This document shows, piece by piece, positions 1-9,734 of a DNA stretch of 64,000 nucleotides; positions within the stretch are counted from its first letter, which is position 1; each line of letters begins with the position of its first letter. The stretch covers positions 2,914,001 through 2,978,000 of the forward strand of contig NC_063438.1 of assembly GCF_020379485.1 (NCBI RefSeq), given 5' to 3'. The notes beneath the pieces are model-generated. The model saw only the letters and a program-made list of their open reading frames with translations. It had not been told where the DNA came from and did no database searches. The translations under genes were made by a program, and so were the position numbers. This DNA comes from Brassica napus (lineage: Eukaryota; Streptophyta; Magnoliopsida; Brassicales; Brassicaceae).

Positions 1-243
1 ATACATAATCTTGGGCACACTACTCCCTGTAGCAGAACCACTCAAACCGAATGGAATATATGGGAGGCAATCATACTTCACAAAGGATAAACAATCCAGA
101 AACACTGAAAAGATAGAAACAACAAGTGTTTCCTTACGAATCTGCCACAAGCGATGAGGAAGCAACTTTAAACTATCATTTGATGGAGTGAAACCAGAAA
201 CTAGACTGCATACTGCAGAGAATCGCACAGAGGCGAGTGTGCC

Positions 244-717
244 TTAACAAGGCACAAGATAACACTCAAAGGACATCATGGAAACAAGCAAGATAGAGAC
301 AGAATGTTTCAAATCTATAACCTGCAGGGATGTGTCCGGTAGAAGGATTAATGGGTCCAGTGATGGCGGTGAACGAGATCCAGTGGTGGGGGACATGGTG
401 AAAACAAGAGAAGGGTGAGCTTCATGATAAGAGGTGATGGAGACAGATCTGCCTATTGCAGTAAGGGGTCGTATGAACACGACAATAAGAATCACCAAAC
501 CAACATCTTTTAGGAGAAAAGTCTCTTTGAAGATCTGGCTGCTCAAATCTATCTCTCTAAAAGTTTGAATTTTTAGATCTAGATCTGAAAAGGTGAGAGT
601 AAGGACAGAGACGCAAACAGAAGTGGAAGAGGTAGTAAATGCTGAAGTTAGGTCTGGTGGTTCTGGTGGGTCTGGCGGTTCCGGTGAGGAAACGCCGGTG
701 ACGGCGGCGGCGGTCAT
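244..717 (-). other. Possible short ORF, proline-rich N-terminus, unidentified
   Basis: An open frame of 157 codons starts at an ATG at 717 and ends at 244. Residues about 11-21 are a PEPPDPPEPPD-type proline/acid stretch, followed by Ser/Thr-rich sequence and one hydrophobic patch near residues 72-84. I recognise no domain. Proline-Asp-rich N-termini of this style occur in Brassicaceae non-LTR retrotransposon ORFs, so a decayed LINE 5' end is one reading; a first exon of an unknown gene is another. A CT-rich tract lies just upstream on the coding strand (about 740-760), as in a plant 5' UTR. Confidence that this is a functional gene is low. Confidence 0.2.
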
Positions 718-1003
718 CAGAAGAAGAACGAAGGTAAGCTTCTCTCTCTCTCTCTAGTCAAATCCTTTTTTTCAACATCTGTAGTTTTCATAATAGACTG
801 CTTAAAAACATTAGACTGAAGACAAAAACATGTCATAGAATCTACATAAACGTGATCCTCCAATAAACCATGCTAATTGTACCCAAAAAAAAAACAGAAA
901 CCTTACAGTGGCACTTATAAACCTACCAACTCCAACTAACTGTTTAAGAAATTATTACAAATAGCAAAGCTAAACCCTTTCAAATAGCAAAATACATCTC
1001 AAA

Positions 1004-1106
1004 TCATGGATCTGTTCTCCAGTGGGTGTCCACCAATTTGTAAACCTCAATGAACAAATCTGGAAACCTACCATTGAAGTACTCGTAGAGCTCACTCAGA
1101 TTGTTC
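1004..1106 (-). pseudogene. Coding remnant resembling a last exon, unidentified
   Basis: On the minus strand an acceptor-like TTAG at 1107-1110 is followed by an open frame ending in TGA at 1004-1006. It reads as a compact, protein-like C-terminus (…ELYEYFNGRFPDLFIEV…HWRTDP). The residue composition looks like real coding sequence rather than chance AT-rich translation. I could not name the family, and no matching upstream exons were found on the minus strand towards 2000, so I treat it as an orphan exon or gene fragment. Confidence 0.35.
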
Positions 1107-1439
1107 CTAACATCAGGAACATGACACATCAGAAAACTTACAATTAGAAAAATTGTATGTGCTTTCTTTTATAAATGATTTGTATATAATTAAACATAAT
1201 TGGTGCCCGATACATAAATATGCAACATTTAAGATTCAAGGAAACATGATAAAGATACTACGAGAAGTATTAATCAAACTCGTTAGTAATAGAAAACAGA
1301 TTGAGATCTATACAGTGAGATCTAAAACTATATTGTAAAAAGAAAAGACTTGTCATTTCTAGTCCGTTACCATGAAAGATTCAACATTTATGTACTAAAA
1401 AGGAGATCAAGTGATTTTGTGAGGAAAAGATTATATAAT

Positions 1440-1990
1440 AAAGGATTTAATGTTATTGATGATATCTAGAGATTTTTACAATCTGCCTCGTAACTATTTA
1501 AATGTTCATTCAATTTTCTCGTAAACCATAAGTAACGATCAAATAATCATTCATTTTTTCTTCAAAAATCATGGTTAGCCATTATTAACGATATCTAGAT
1601 ACTCATTCAATTTCCTATAGATCATAAATATCGACATCAATATACATGATTTGTTTTTTTCTTCTCTTTTCTTGATCAATTTTTGTTTGAGACTGAAGCT
1701 ATCAGTGTTGATCCCTTTATAGATTAAGATATCTAAATTTAAATTTCATATCACATTTAATGTTACAGCATGATATCTACAGATTTGTATAATATGCCTC
1801 GTAATTCATGGTGATGTTTAATTGTTCATTCAATTTTCTTGTAATTCATGAATAATGAATGATGTCCATATACTCATTCATATACTGCCTCAAAAATCAT
1901 GATTAACCATTATATCGTCATCATGATAGTGAAGCTATTGGTGATATCTAGAGATTTTTCTAATCTGCTTCTATTATTTAAATATTTTGA
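1440..1990. repeat. Diverged direct repeats of ~150-300 bp
   Basis: Blocks beginning GATATCTA(G/C)AGATTT at about 1460, 1770 and 1948 share the order GATATCTA..., TGCCTCGTAA..., GTTCATTCAATTTTCT(C/T)GTAA..., AAAAATCATG(G/A)TTA(G/A)CCATTAT. The copies are diverged and no coding capacity is visible. This looks like an old tandem array or nested copies of an AT-rich transposon. Confidence 0.5.
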
Positions 1991-2231
1991 AAACTTAATG
2001 GACCTAAACAAAGAATTAAGGCACATAATAAAAGAATTTTTAAATAATTGAAAACGAAAACCCATTAAATTAAAAAAACTTAATGGACCCAAATTAAAAG
2101 ATGTTTAAATTACAAAGTTCTACGCTCTCAATTACTCTCTCACATTCAAAAAATTTAAAGGAATGGACACAGAACCACAAGATATCGTGAATCAACATGC
2201 ACTTAATCTAGAGGATATGCTATTTGGAGAT

Positions 2232-2465
2232 GTAGGAAACGTATCTAATATAGTGTATTGCCGTCTCTATAGATCTAACTATTGTATCGTCGTCGCTATA
2301 GATCTAATTAGTGTATCGCCGTCATAATTAAGCTTATAGGTTTTCAGATTTAAATTTCGTAGGAAATCTCGTATTAAAAAGTTTTCGATTACTGATCTAA
2401 TATTGGATTTCGTGCGTCGATTCGAGTTTCTAATTATTGATCTAATATTGGATTTCGTGCCTTGA
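2232..2465. repeat. Short tandem duplications
   Basis: At about 2252-2325 a unit of roughly 30-35 bp containing TATAGATCTAA and GTATCG(T/C)CGTC occurs two and a half times. At 2394-2415 and 2439-2460 the 22-mer beginning GATCTAATATTGG is repeated with a 45-bp period. No gene is visible around them. Confidence 0.6.
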
Positions 2466-2756
2466 TGCAGTGATTCACGACATACTACAAGATTCCAGAG
2501 AACGCTGGATCACTGCAGCGGAGTGGCACCAGTCCAGTTCGGCTTTTTGATTTGCTTCTTGGCCTTATCGGATGCATTCATATAATTGTGTTTGACATCA
2601 TTGTCTCGTATCAGTTTCACCATAAAACCATATAACATAATATATTTTGTTAAACAGAAAATGCGCAGATAATGATGATCATATTAGTATAACACTGCAT
2701 ATTTAGTACTTACCCAGCTCTGTACAGTTAATGCACAAAGGTTGGTCTGACTAGTA

Positions 2757-3040
2757 CATCGGGATGTGGAGATCTCCTCTGCGGTACAAAGCAAAGACGA
2801 AATCTCCAAAGTCAATGGCATACCCAATCGACAGTCTGATATGAAACCTAATTTTGTTGCTCAGTAAGCTTGAGTGGAGCCAGCTGTTGTTGTCCCTCAT
2901 TGATTCATTATCGACCCGGTAAAGACCTTGTTCATCTACGACAATTAGCGTAGGATTTATGACTTAGAATAAGTCCGCGTTGAGCATAAGGTGATTCATC
3001 TCCCAAGCCTGTAGCCACCTTTGTGTAGAATCGCCTGCAA
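2757..3040 (-). pseudogene. Decayed coding remnant, family not recognised
   Basis: Reading the minus strand from about 3040 (after a TTTTGCAG acceptor-like site) gives a protein-like frame with Trp-rich and acidic segments. There is one internal TAA (about 2965), then about 60 further codons (…VVDEQGLYRVDN… to …DFGDFVFALYRRGDLHIP) ending in TAG. The amino-acid composition is unlike random AT-rich DNA. The premature stop and lack of a start mark it as a broken gene piece. It lies downstream of the P450 pseudogene on the same strand but is not P450 sequence. Confidence 0.35.
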
Positions 3041-3229
3041 AACTTTTTTTCCAAATATACATGTCGAATCTCCTTTGTATAGATCAGGATGTTGAGCATG
3101 AACATCAATGTAATTTTTGGAATGTATATACCTTGATCTTATACGATTTGATGTTGCAGGTTGAGCGGCGGTTGATTAACATTCCTGTCGTCGCTGCCTC
3201 CGTCCATTTTGATTATGTCACCGGAGAGA

Positions 3230-3446
3230 ACTCGTACTTTTTTCTCCCACCTTAGAATTCGAAATTAAGTTCTTCTCATCGACTATTCTGAAGTGAAGAA
3301 GTGCCATTGATACTATCTTCATTTGGCGGTATGCAAAATCTTTGCCAGGGCAGATTCCTGGACCAGCCTATATACATATACAGCCAAAGAACACAAAACA
3401 TCTCAGGTAGTAGAAGAGAACGTCTTCACTCTTAACAACCACATCT

Positions 3447-3511
<65 letters not shown>

Positions 3512-4451
3512 TACAAACATAAAAGCTTATGAATTTGAATGGTGATTCTGGTTGGAACACGCCATCCTTAAGCCATCTCTCTGGCTTGAACTCCTCAGCC
3601 TGTTGTCCCCAAATATAAGTCATCCTTCCAATGGCATAGGATATGTAGTAGACATTACCCTTCTCTTCACTCTATGTCCATTTGGAAGCACATCATCATT
3701 CTCTGTACACCTCGTGTCCTTTAGAATGAAACCAAAAGAAAGTGTTAAAATCCTCATTGGTTTGGATCAATCACAGAAGAATCTTTAAAGGAGTGGTACC
3801 ACAGGGACAGCAGTGTAAAGCCTCAAGGTCTCAGACAAGGCCGCATGGAGATACTGCATCTGATCAAGAGCCTCTTCATCTATACTCTCAACGAAACCTT
3901 TCCCATCGGTTGTTTCCTCATGACTCGACGTCACGTCTCTGATCTCTCATACTATTTTCTCCTGAACAAGTGGGTTTTTGCAGAGCATGTACAAGAACCA
4001 AGAGAGAGATGCAGCGGTTGTGTCCTTCCCAGCGATCAAAGCTCAAGATTATATCCCTCAGATACTTATCATTCATCCTCTCTGGATCTTTCTCCCTCTC
4101 CACCAGAAATCTCGATAATATATCCTCTCTAATAGCCTAAGTACAAAGCCAAAACATTTTTGGTTTTAACATTCAATCAAAACAAGAGGGTTGAGAACTT
4201 AAGAGAGAACTCACAGTGTTCTGTTCTTTCCTTTTAGTGATAATGAGTCTATAGACAAACTTATCTATAGTAGCAATGCTCTTCTTGAGCCTAGCTTGTG
4301 ATCCGATGTTGAGAAACCATTTCAGCTTCCAAAGCGGATCGATGAACCTCAACCTAGTTGCATCGTTCCCTCCCTTCGTCGAAAGCCTCCCTACATGAAT
4401 TTGTTGTTGATCTTGGTTCTTAAAATTACCTGAAGACCGGTTGTTCCACAA
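3230..4451 (-). pseudogene. CYP704A-type cytochrome P450 pseudogene
   Basis: Translated pieces on the minus strand, in order from 4451 downwards, match the plant CYP704A family (fatty-acid omega-hydroxylase type). They are a RFIDPLWKLK segment with a KKSIATIDKFVY helix, a KDPE-MNDKYLRDII segment, an I-helix AGKDTTA motif readable only after a frame change, the ENDDVLP and YYISYA segments split by another frame change, then EEFKPERWLKDG. The haem-binding loop near 3340 reads GPGICPG, where FxxGxRxCxG is expected, so the conserved Arg is lost. The N-terminal third is absent, frames are broken at least twice, and a long GA/CT repeat fills the intron before the haem loop. It cannot make a working P450. 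Arabidopsis has CYP704A2 (At2g45510) at the collinear position, as I recall. Confidence 0.85.
3449..3509. repeat. (GA)n microsatellite, 61 bp
   Basis: An uninterrupted GA dinucleotide run on the plus strand (CT on the minus strand). It sits in the position of the intron just before the haem-binding exon of the P450 pseudogene, so it did not itself break an exon. It creates artificial open frames of alternating Arg-Glu or Leu-Ser on both strands. Confidence 0.97.
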
Positions 4452-4780
4452 CCTTCAACAGTGAAGTAGCAATGCACTAAAGACTTGTCATTTCTAGTCT
4501 GTTACCATGAAAGATTCAATATTTGTACACTAAAAAGAGATCAAGTGATTTTGTGAGGAAAAGGTTAGAAATAAAAGGTCCAAAGATATTTTGAGGAAAA
4601 TGACTTATCTTTTCAAATCTTTTTATGTCTTTGATATTGATTCATGTTCTTCAATCAAGAAAAAAATCAGTCAGATCTAAATCTATATTGTGAGAGGAAA
4701 AGACCATTTCTAGTTTGTTACCATGAAAGATTCAACATTCGTACACTAAAAAAGGAGATCAAGTTATTTTGGGAGGAAAA

Positions 4781-5097
4781 TCATGTTTTTATAAAATATG
4801 TGGCTTAATTTTTAATTTATATTAATTTATTTTAAATAGCTAATTGATAGTTTTTTACAATGAAATAATATTCTATTTGATTGTAATTTACATGATATAA
4901 AAATTTCTCTGAATATGAATCTTTATCTTTAAGACAAACGAAATTATCTTTATCTTAAAATTTATTTTTATTATCAAAATTTATTTTAATTATTTGCTTC
5001 CAATGTCTTGGAGCTTTTTTTTTTGTGTGTGTATGATGTTGTTCTCTTGTTAATAGTATTATTCTCTTTTGTAAAATTATTTAGTCCTTGTTGAGGA
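4781..5097. other. AT-rich intergenic stretch, no gene seen
   Basis: Strongly AT-rich, with ATTTATTTTAA-type runs and poly-T. I see no ORF, RNA gene or clear transposon end. Confidence 0.6.
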
Positions 5098-5292
5098 AGA
5101 TATCAAGAGCACAATGATCAAAAGGGTTTCTGTTCCCATTGACCGTGAAACTGGAGCTTGCAAAGGGTGTGTGTGACTCATTACACTTTGTTACCAGTTT
5201 TGCGAATTTCAGATGCTAACTTGAATTTTGTTTTTAACGAATTGCTTACAGCATATGAGAATGCGTTTGAACTTGATGGTAGTGACATGAGC
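5098..5292 (+). pseudogene. Nucleolin-like RRM fragment
   Basis: Two short coding pieces are separated by an intron-like gap. The first (about 5098-5168) reads KRVSVPIDRETGACKG, typical of the RNP-2/beta2-3 region of plant nucleolin-like RRMs. The second (about 5251-5292), after a TTACAG acceptor, reads AYENAFELDGSDM, the matching alpha2 region. The FAY/GIAY part between them is missing, a TGA follows the first piece, and there is no start. This is an orphan RRM scrap, not a gene. The family call is from memory of nucleolin motifs. Confidence 0.5.
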
Positions 5293-5642
5293 ATGGAATA
5301 TCGTTTTTGACATTGTAGTCGATTGAAGGCCTAGTTTCACTCCCACAGGTTGATAAATCTTGATAGGAAAGCGCCCAACTTCTCACTGGTTCTTTCTTTT
5401 ATTTTTGGCAATTAAGAAAACCTTTAAGGACCGAGTAAAAGCCTGCAATTGAAAATGCTCTTAATACTTAAGTCTTATTGGTCTGCTTGAAGCTTGATGA
5501 TGAGTTAGCCTAGGTTCATAGTGACAAAAATGTTACAGTCCTATATTCTAAATCCTTATTCAAAACTCTAAAACATGCTTCTGAGTCAAACAAACACTTG
5601 TAACAATACAAGAGGAGATTCACCACAACATAAGAAAACAAG

Positions 5643-5718
5643 TTCGTTGGATATTTATGAGAAAAAGGTTTTAATGCACATTCGTTGGATATTTATGAGA
5701 AAAAGGTTTTAATGCACA
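5643..5718. repeat. Perfect 38-bp tandem duplication
   Basis: The 38-mer beginning TTCGTTGGATATTTATGAG and ending TTAATGCACA is present at 5643-5680 and again, identical, at 5681-5718. The identity suggests a recent event. It lies upstream of the CXE8-like gene. Confidence 0.95.
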
Positions 5719-5948
5719 ATAACGCTTATGTCGACTATTATGGTACACAAAGATATTAGCCGTTATATTAGGTTTGCTTCTACGATTTGGTGTCAAACGT
5801 AGTAATGAGTCTGATCTTAAACCACTATTAATGGATAGCTGATAGCATTCTAATCTAGGCAGATCCAACTACAAGGTCTCCGTCTTTAATGAAAAACGTT
5901 GATCGTTTCAACCTCTCAGATCTTCAGTTTCAGAATCCTTCTTCATAA

Positions 5949-6920
5949 TCACACTTCACACACACACACACACTCCACCACAGAAACTATCTCCATCTCA
6001 ACTCAGATGGGTCCCTCACCAGACACCGTGACTTCCCCAAACTACCCCCGACCGAACACTCCAAAGACATCCCTCTAAACCCAAACAACAAAACCTTCAT
6101 CCGTCTCTTCAAGCCCCGCAACATCCCCCCGCCGGAGACCAAACTCCCCATCCTCATCTACTTCCACGGCGGAGGTTTCATCCTCTACAGCGCCGCCTCC
6201 GCTCCTTTCCATGAATCCTGCACCAAAATGGCCGACCGTCTCCAGACCATGATCCTCTCTGTCGAATACCGCCTATCCCCAGAGCACCGTCTCCCGGCGG
6301 CGTACGACGACGGCGTCGACGCCATCTCATGGCTCCGAGACCAAGCTCGCAACGGAGGGGACCGTGACACGTGGCTGAGCGACGTTGATTTCTCGAGATG
6401 CTTTGTCATGGGATCGAGCTCCGGCGGGAACATCGTGTACAGCGTCGCGTTGCGCGTCGCGGAGGCGGATCTCTCTCCGGTTAAGATCCGAGGGCTGATA
6501 ATGAACCAAGCTTTCTTCGGCGGCGTGGAACCGTCGGATTCGGAGTCGCGTCTCAAAGACGACAGGATCTGTCCGTTGACCGCGACTCACTTGCCTTGGT
6601 CGCTTTGTTTGCCTCACGGTGTGGATCGTGACCACGTGTACAGTAACCCGATCAAGAGCAGCGGGGCGGAGGAGAGAGAGAAGATGGGGCGGTTTCCGTC
6701 GACTCTTATTAACGGTTACGGTGGTGATCCGTTGGTTGATAGGCAGAGAGACGTGGCGGAGATGCTGAAGGCACGTGGGGTTCACGTGGAGACGAGGTTT
6801 GATAAAGATGGGTTTCATGCGTGTGAGTTGTTTGATGAGAACAAAGCTAAGGCTTTGTATGATACAGTTGAGGGTTTTATGAAGAGTTGTTCGATGACTG
6901 CACCGTCGTCCAACATGTAG
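5949..6920 (+). pseudogene. CXE8: CXE8-like carboxylesterase with no AUG start (full frame; first internal Met at 6228)
   Basis: The frame from 5949 to the TGA-free end at 6920 encodes a plant alpha/beta-hydrolase of the HSL/CXE class, closely matching Arabidopsis CXE8 (At2g45600). Visible parts are the N-terminal NSDGSLTRHRDF block (6000-6038), the oxyanion-hole HGGGF (about 6164-6178), the nucleophile elbow GSSSGGN (6411-6431), the acid region GGDPLVDRQ and the catalytic His in GFHACEL. All triad residues are kept. What is missing is a start: the frame is closed by TAA at 5946-5948, and the dozen residues before NYLHLN are replaced by a (CA)n-derived His-Thr stretch. The ATG at 5889 is in the same frame but is separated by that TAA. 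The ATG at 6003-6010 is in another frame and stops quickly. Starting at the Met at 6228 would remove the oxyanion hole. It could be a young pseudogene, or could use a non-AUG start. The 3' UTR carries a retroposon. Confidence 0.8.
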
Positions 6921-6985
6921 TAGTACGTTGTAATGATGTTCTTATGAAATTATCTACCATAATAATGAAATTATGCATGCAGTAT

Positions 6986-7794
6986 ATCATGTACTTGTTG
7001 TTTTTTTGTTTGGCTGACGGATCTCTCTCCTCTCCTAGAGAAAGAGTTCTCTCTCGACAATCGTTCCTCTCTTATCAAATTTCTATCTTTCAGAGAGGCA
7101 AAGATTTTTGAGAGTGAGAGAGATCCACTTTTTGGTTCCGGTTTCGGTTTCATCCGACCGGACTCTGTCTCCGGCGTTCTCGCCTTTTCCTCCGGCGAAG
7201 ATCGGCCGGCTTTTGTCTCCGTGTCGCATATACCTTTATGTGACGGCGGCTTACTCCGGGTTTTTTCCCGTTTTCGTCGATCTACTCTTCTTCTGGCTAT
7301 CAACATCAAATCGTCTCTCTTTCTTTCCTAGTCGGATTGTTCTTTCCCTTAGTTGGAAAGCCGGTGATGGATAGATCGATTGTAGATGATTGTTTTTTCT
7401 GAAGGGTAGATCCGGTTGGCGATTGGGTTTCTTTGAAGCTGGCTCTTGTAGCAACCGTTTCATCGATGATCTCCGCTAGCGGCGGAGTTCTGATGCGCCG
7501 CCTCCTTGCTTCCGGTGGACGACAGCGGACCTTCATCTTGACACGTGTGCATGCATCGCTGGGCGAACGCACACGCGGTGGGTGACGTGTCCCTCTTTCC
7601 TCGACGGTTTACTCTATGGGCTGACGGCCCATATTTGTTTTCTTTGGTTGGCCCATCTGTTTGGATTTTTCTCTTTGTTCCGTTGGTCCGTTTGCTGTTT
7701 GGGCTTTTTGTAATGTTGTTGGGCTTAGTCTCTTGGGCTTTGTCCCACTTAATAAATTCAGATGACAAAAAAAAAAAAAAATCATGTACTTGTT
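6986..7794 (+). mobile_element. Poly(A)-tailed retroposon (7000-7780) with 14-bp TSD
   Basis: The 14-mer ATCATGTACTTGTT occurs at 6986-6999 and again at 7781-7794, directly after a run of 15 A (about 7766-7780). Between the copies lies about 780 bp of GC-richer DNA unlike its AT-rich surroundings, starting with CT-rich leader-like sequence and ending AATAAATTCAGATGAC before the A-tail. These are marks of target-primed reverse transcription. No reverse transcriptase or convincing ORF is inside; the open frames at 6971-7309 and 7460-7900 are probably by-products of base composition. Size, tail and lack of coding capacity resemble Sadhu-like or LINE-mobilised retroposons of Brassicaceae, but the family is not proven. 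The insertion lies about 80 bp after the CXE8-like stop codon. Confidence 0.85.
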
Positions 7795-8036
7795 TGAGTG
7801 TTATAAGCGAGTTACATTTGCAATGTCGCTTTGTGTCTATCCGTAAGGTTCTGAATCTCTCTACTATTTGTATGATGTTTAAACTGAATCGGATGTTCAA
7901 ATGTTAAAGTGCTGCCGCTTAAAGCTTAAGTCAAGTTTATCAACATTTCAATTTATGATTTTCGTTAAAAAAAACGATGAATTTTGAACACAATAGCTTA
8001 TAATAATTAGCAAAACTACATTTTTATTTTTTTGAG

Positions 8037-8240
8037 TAAAAAAATTAAAATATAGAAATAACTATGATATATTTACAGTATTTAAATTGTGAAATAATCA
8101 TACAAATCAATGTAAACAAACATAATTAAATAATGAATCAATAAACAATTTTGATATAAATTAAGAAAAAAAAGTTTTTGCTGTTGCTACTTGCTACAGT
8201 GTGTGCATCAAATATAGTGTAGCACTATAACCAAAACTAC
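8037..8240. repeat. Dispersed MITE-like repeat, copy A
   Basis: About 200 bp nearly matching 18330-18520. The shared order is AACTATGATATATTTA, TTTAAATTGTGAAATAATCA, CAATTTTGATATAAATTAAG, TGCTGTTGCTAC and CAGTGTGTGCATCAAATATA. This copy has a small internal duplication (TTGCTAC twice) and then leads into AAAACTACAT repeats near 8235 and 8350. It lies in the promoter side of the CXE9-like gene. Confidence 0.75.
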
Positions 8241-8759
8241 ATTATTGTTTTGAATATTGCATTGAGGACACTGTTAGTCTAACAGGCACTCTTCAACTTC
8301 AACCATAATTTCAACATGGAAATATTAAATTATTCTGAGATTAATAATTAGCAAAACTACATCACTGTTTTGTGTATTGCACTGGAGTCTGGAGACACTT
8401 TTAGATGTGCACAATTTCACCATGTAGATATATATTTTTCAAAGGCTTAAAATGACAGTGCTTAGACAATTGAATCAATCATTTGCATGCACGCAATAAA
8501 ATGTCTTTGAGTTCCATGTAAATTAGACAAAACATAAGCAAACGTACAACATTATTCCTCATTTAGACAAAAGAAAAAAAAAATTCAAAAAATCCTTGAA
8601 CTGGTCAATATCGCTAAAACTAAGCAACATCATGACCTCAAATTAGTCCGTGCATTAATGCTAATCACACACAGCTTAAGCTCCAATAAAACATAAACAC
8701 ACAAAAAACTTAAATAACTCCAAACACTTCTTCCTAATCATAGTTCAGATTTTAAAACC

Positions 8760-9734
8760 ATGTCACGAGACCCAGTCCCCGCGTTTGATGCATACAAGCA
8801 CCTCAACCTCTCAATCAACCCCGACGGCTCTTGCACTCGCAACTTCGAGTATCCAATAGTCGACCCCGACCCCTCCCCGTCCCCTGGAAAGCTCACCGCC
8901 TCCAAAGACATCACCATCAACCTCGAAACCGGCGTGACCGTGCGCATCTTCCGACCAACCAACCTCCCTTCCAACGACAACACCATCGCTCGCCTCCCGA
9001 TCCTCATCCACCTCCACGGCTCCGGGTGGGTCCTCTACCCAGCCAACTCCCCCGCGAACAGCCGCGGCTGCTCCCAGATGGCCAGCGAGCTAACGGTGAT
9101 CATCGTCTCCGTCAACTACCGTCTAGCTCCAGAGAACAGGCTCCCGACCCAATACGACGACGCATTGGAAGCTCTCCTCTGGGTCAAACGCCAAGCCGTC
9201 GACAAAACTAACGGCGAGCCGTGGCTCAGAGACTACGCCGACTTCTCGCGCTGCTACATCTTCGGCTCCAGCACCGGCGCCAACCTCGCTTTCCAGCTGG
9301 CGCTAAGGTCGTTAGACCACGACTTGACGCCGTTAAAAATAGACGGGAGCGTGTTTTACCAACCGTTCTACGGCGGGAAAGCTAGGACGAAGGCCGAGCT
9401 TAAAAACTTCGCCGACCCGGTGATGCCGGTGCCGGCGATAGACGCCATGTGGGAGCTTTCTCTGCCTAAGGGCGTTGATAGGGATCACAGGTACTGTAAT
9501 CCGGTGGGTTACTTGCCGCAGAAGGAGAAAGTGGGGCGTCTGGGACGGTGCTTGGTGATTGGTTACGGCGGAGACACGTTGGTTGATCATCAGCAAGACT
9601 TTGTGGAGATGCTGGTTACGGCTGGTGTTAGGGTTGAAGCTAAGTTTGACGATGCTGGTTTCCATGGGATCGAGCTCGTTGATCCACGGCGAGCCGTTGC
9701 TCTTCTTAATATGATCAGAGAGTTTATTAATTAA
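8760..9734 (+). CDS. CXE9: CXE9-like carboxylesterase
   Basis: Intronless ORF of 324 residues, almost colinear with Arabidopsis CXE9 (At2g45610). It is an alpha/beta-hydrolase of the plant carboxylesterase (HSL-like) class that hydrolyses small esters, probably cytosolic; I see no signal peptide or membrane segment. The oxyanion-hole motif is HGSGW (residues 86-90) rather than the usual HGGGF, a variant also in Arabidopsis CXE9. The nucleophile elbow is GSSTG (Ser171), the acid is in GGDTLVD (Asp272) and the base is His302 in GFHGIEL. The start at 8760 is supported by alignment and by the NPDGSCTRNF block near residue 20. It is the tandem neighbour of the CXE8-like gene, same strand, 1.8 kb apart. 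The gene body is GC-rich compared with its flanks. The natural substrate is unknown. Confidence 0.93.
   Translation: MSRDPVPAFDAYKHLNLSINPDGSCTRNFEYPIVDPDPSPSPGKLTASKDITINLETGVTVRIFRPTNLPSNDNTIARLPILIHLHGSGWVLYPANSPANSRGCSQMASELTVIIVSVNYRLAPENRLPTQYDDALEALLWVKRQAVDKTNGEPWLRDYADFSRCYIFGSSTGANLAFQLALRSLDHDLTPLKIDGSVFYQPFYGGKARTKAELKNFADPVMPVPAIDAMWELSLPKGVDRDHRYCNPVGYLPQKEKVGRLGRCLVIGYGGDTLVDHQQDFVEMLVTAGVRVEAKFDDAGFHGIELVDPRRAVALLNMIREFIN

Larger units (their letters stand above)
1346..4780. repeat. Dispersed ~85-bp repeat, three copies (1346-1434, 4482-4565, 4695-4780)
   Basis: Three direct copies share the string GTTACCATGAAAGATTCAA, then a block around ACTAAAA(A)GGAGATCAAG, then TTTTG(T/G)GAGGAAAA. 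Two copies (1346 and 4695) are also preceded by a matching GATCTAAAnCTATATTGT block. The copies flank the P450 pseudogene region. They are probably pieces of a non-autonomous transposon; I could not define its ends. The span given covers all three copies, not one element. Confidence 0.6.

Noticed and set aside
3323..3623. ORFs with Arg-Glu or Leu-Ser runs on both strands
   Set aside because: Produced by the (GA)n microsatellite; the minus-strand one is kept only as part of the P450 pseudogene.
6971..7907. ORFs on both strands in the 7-kb region (for example 7460-7900 minus, 7545-7907 plus)
   Set aside because: They lie across the non-coding retroposon and its poly(A) tail, show no domain, and arise from locally higher GC.
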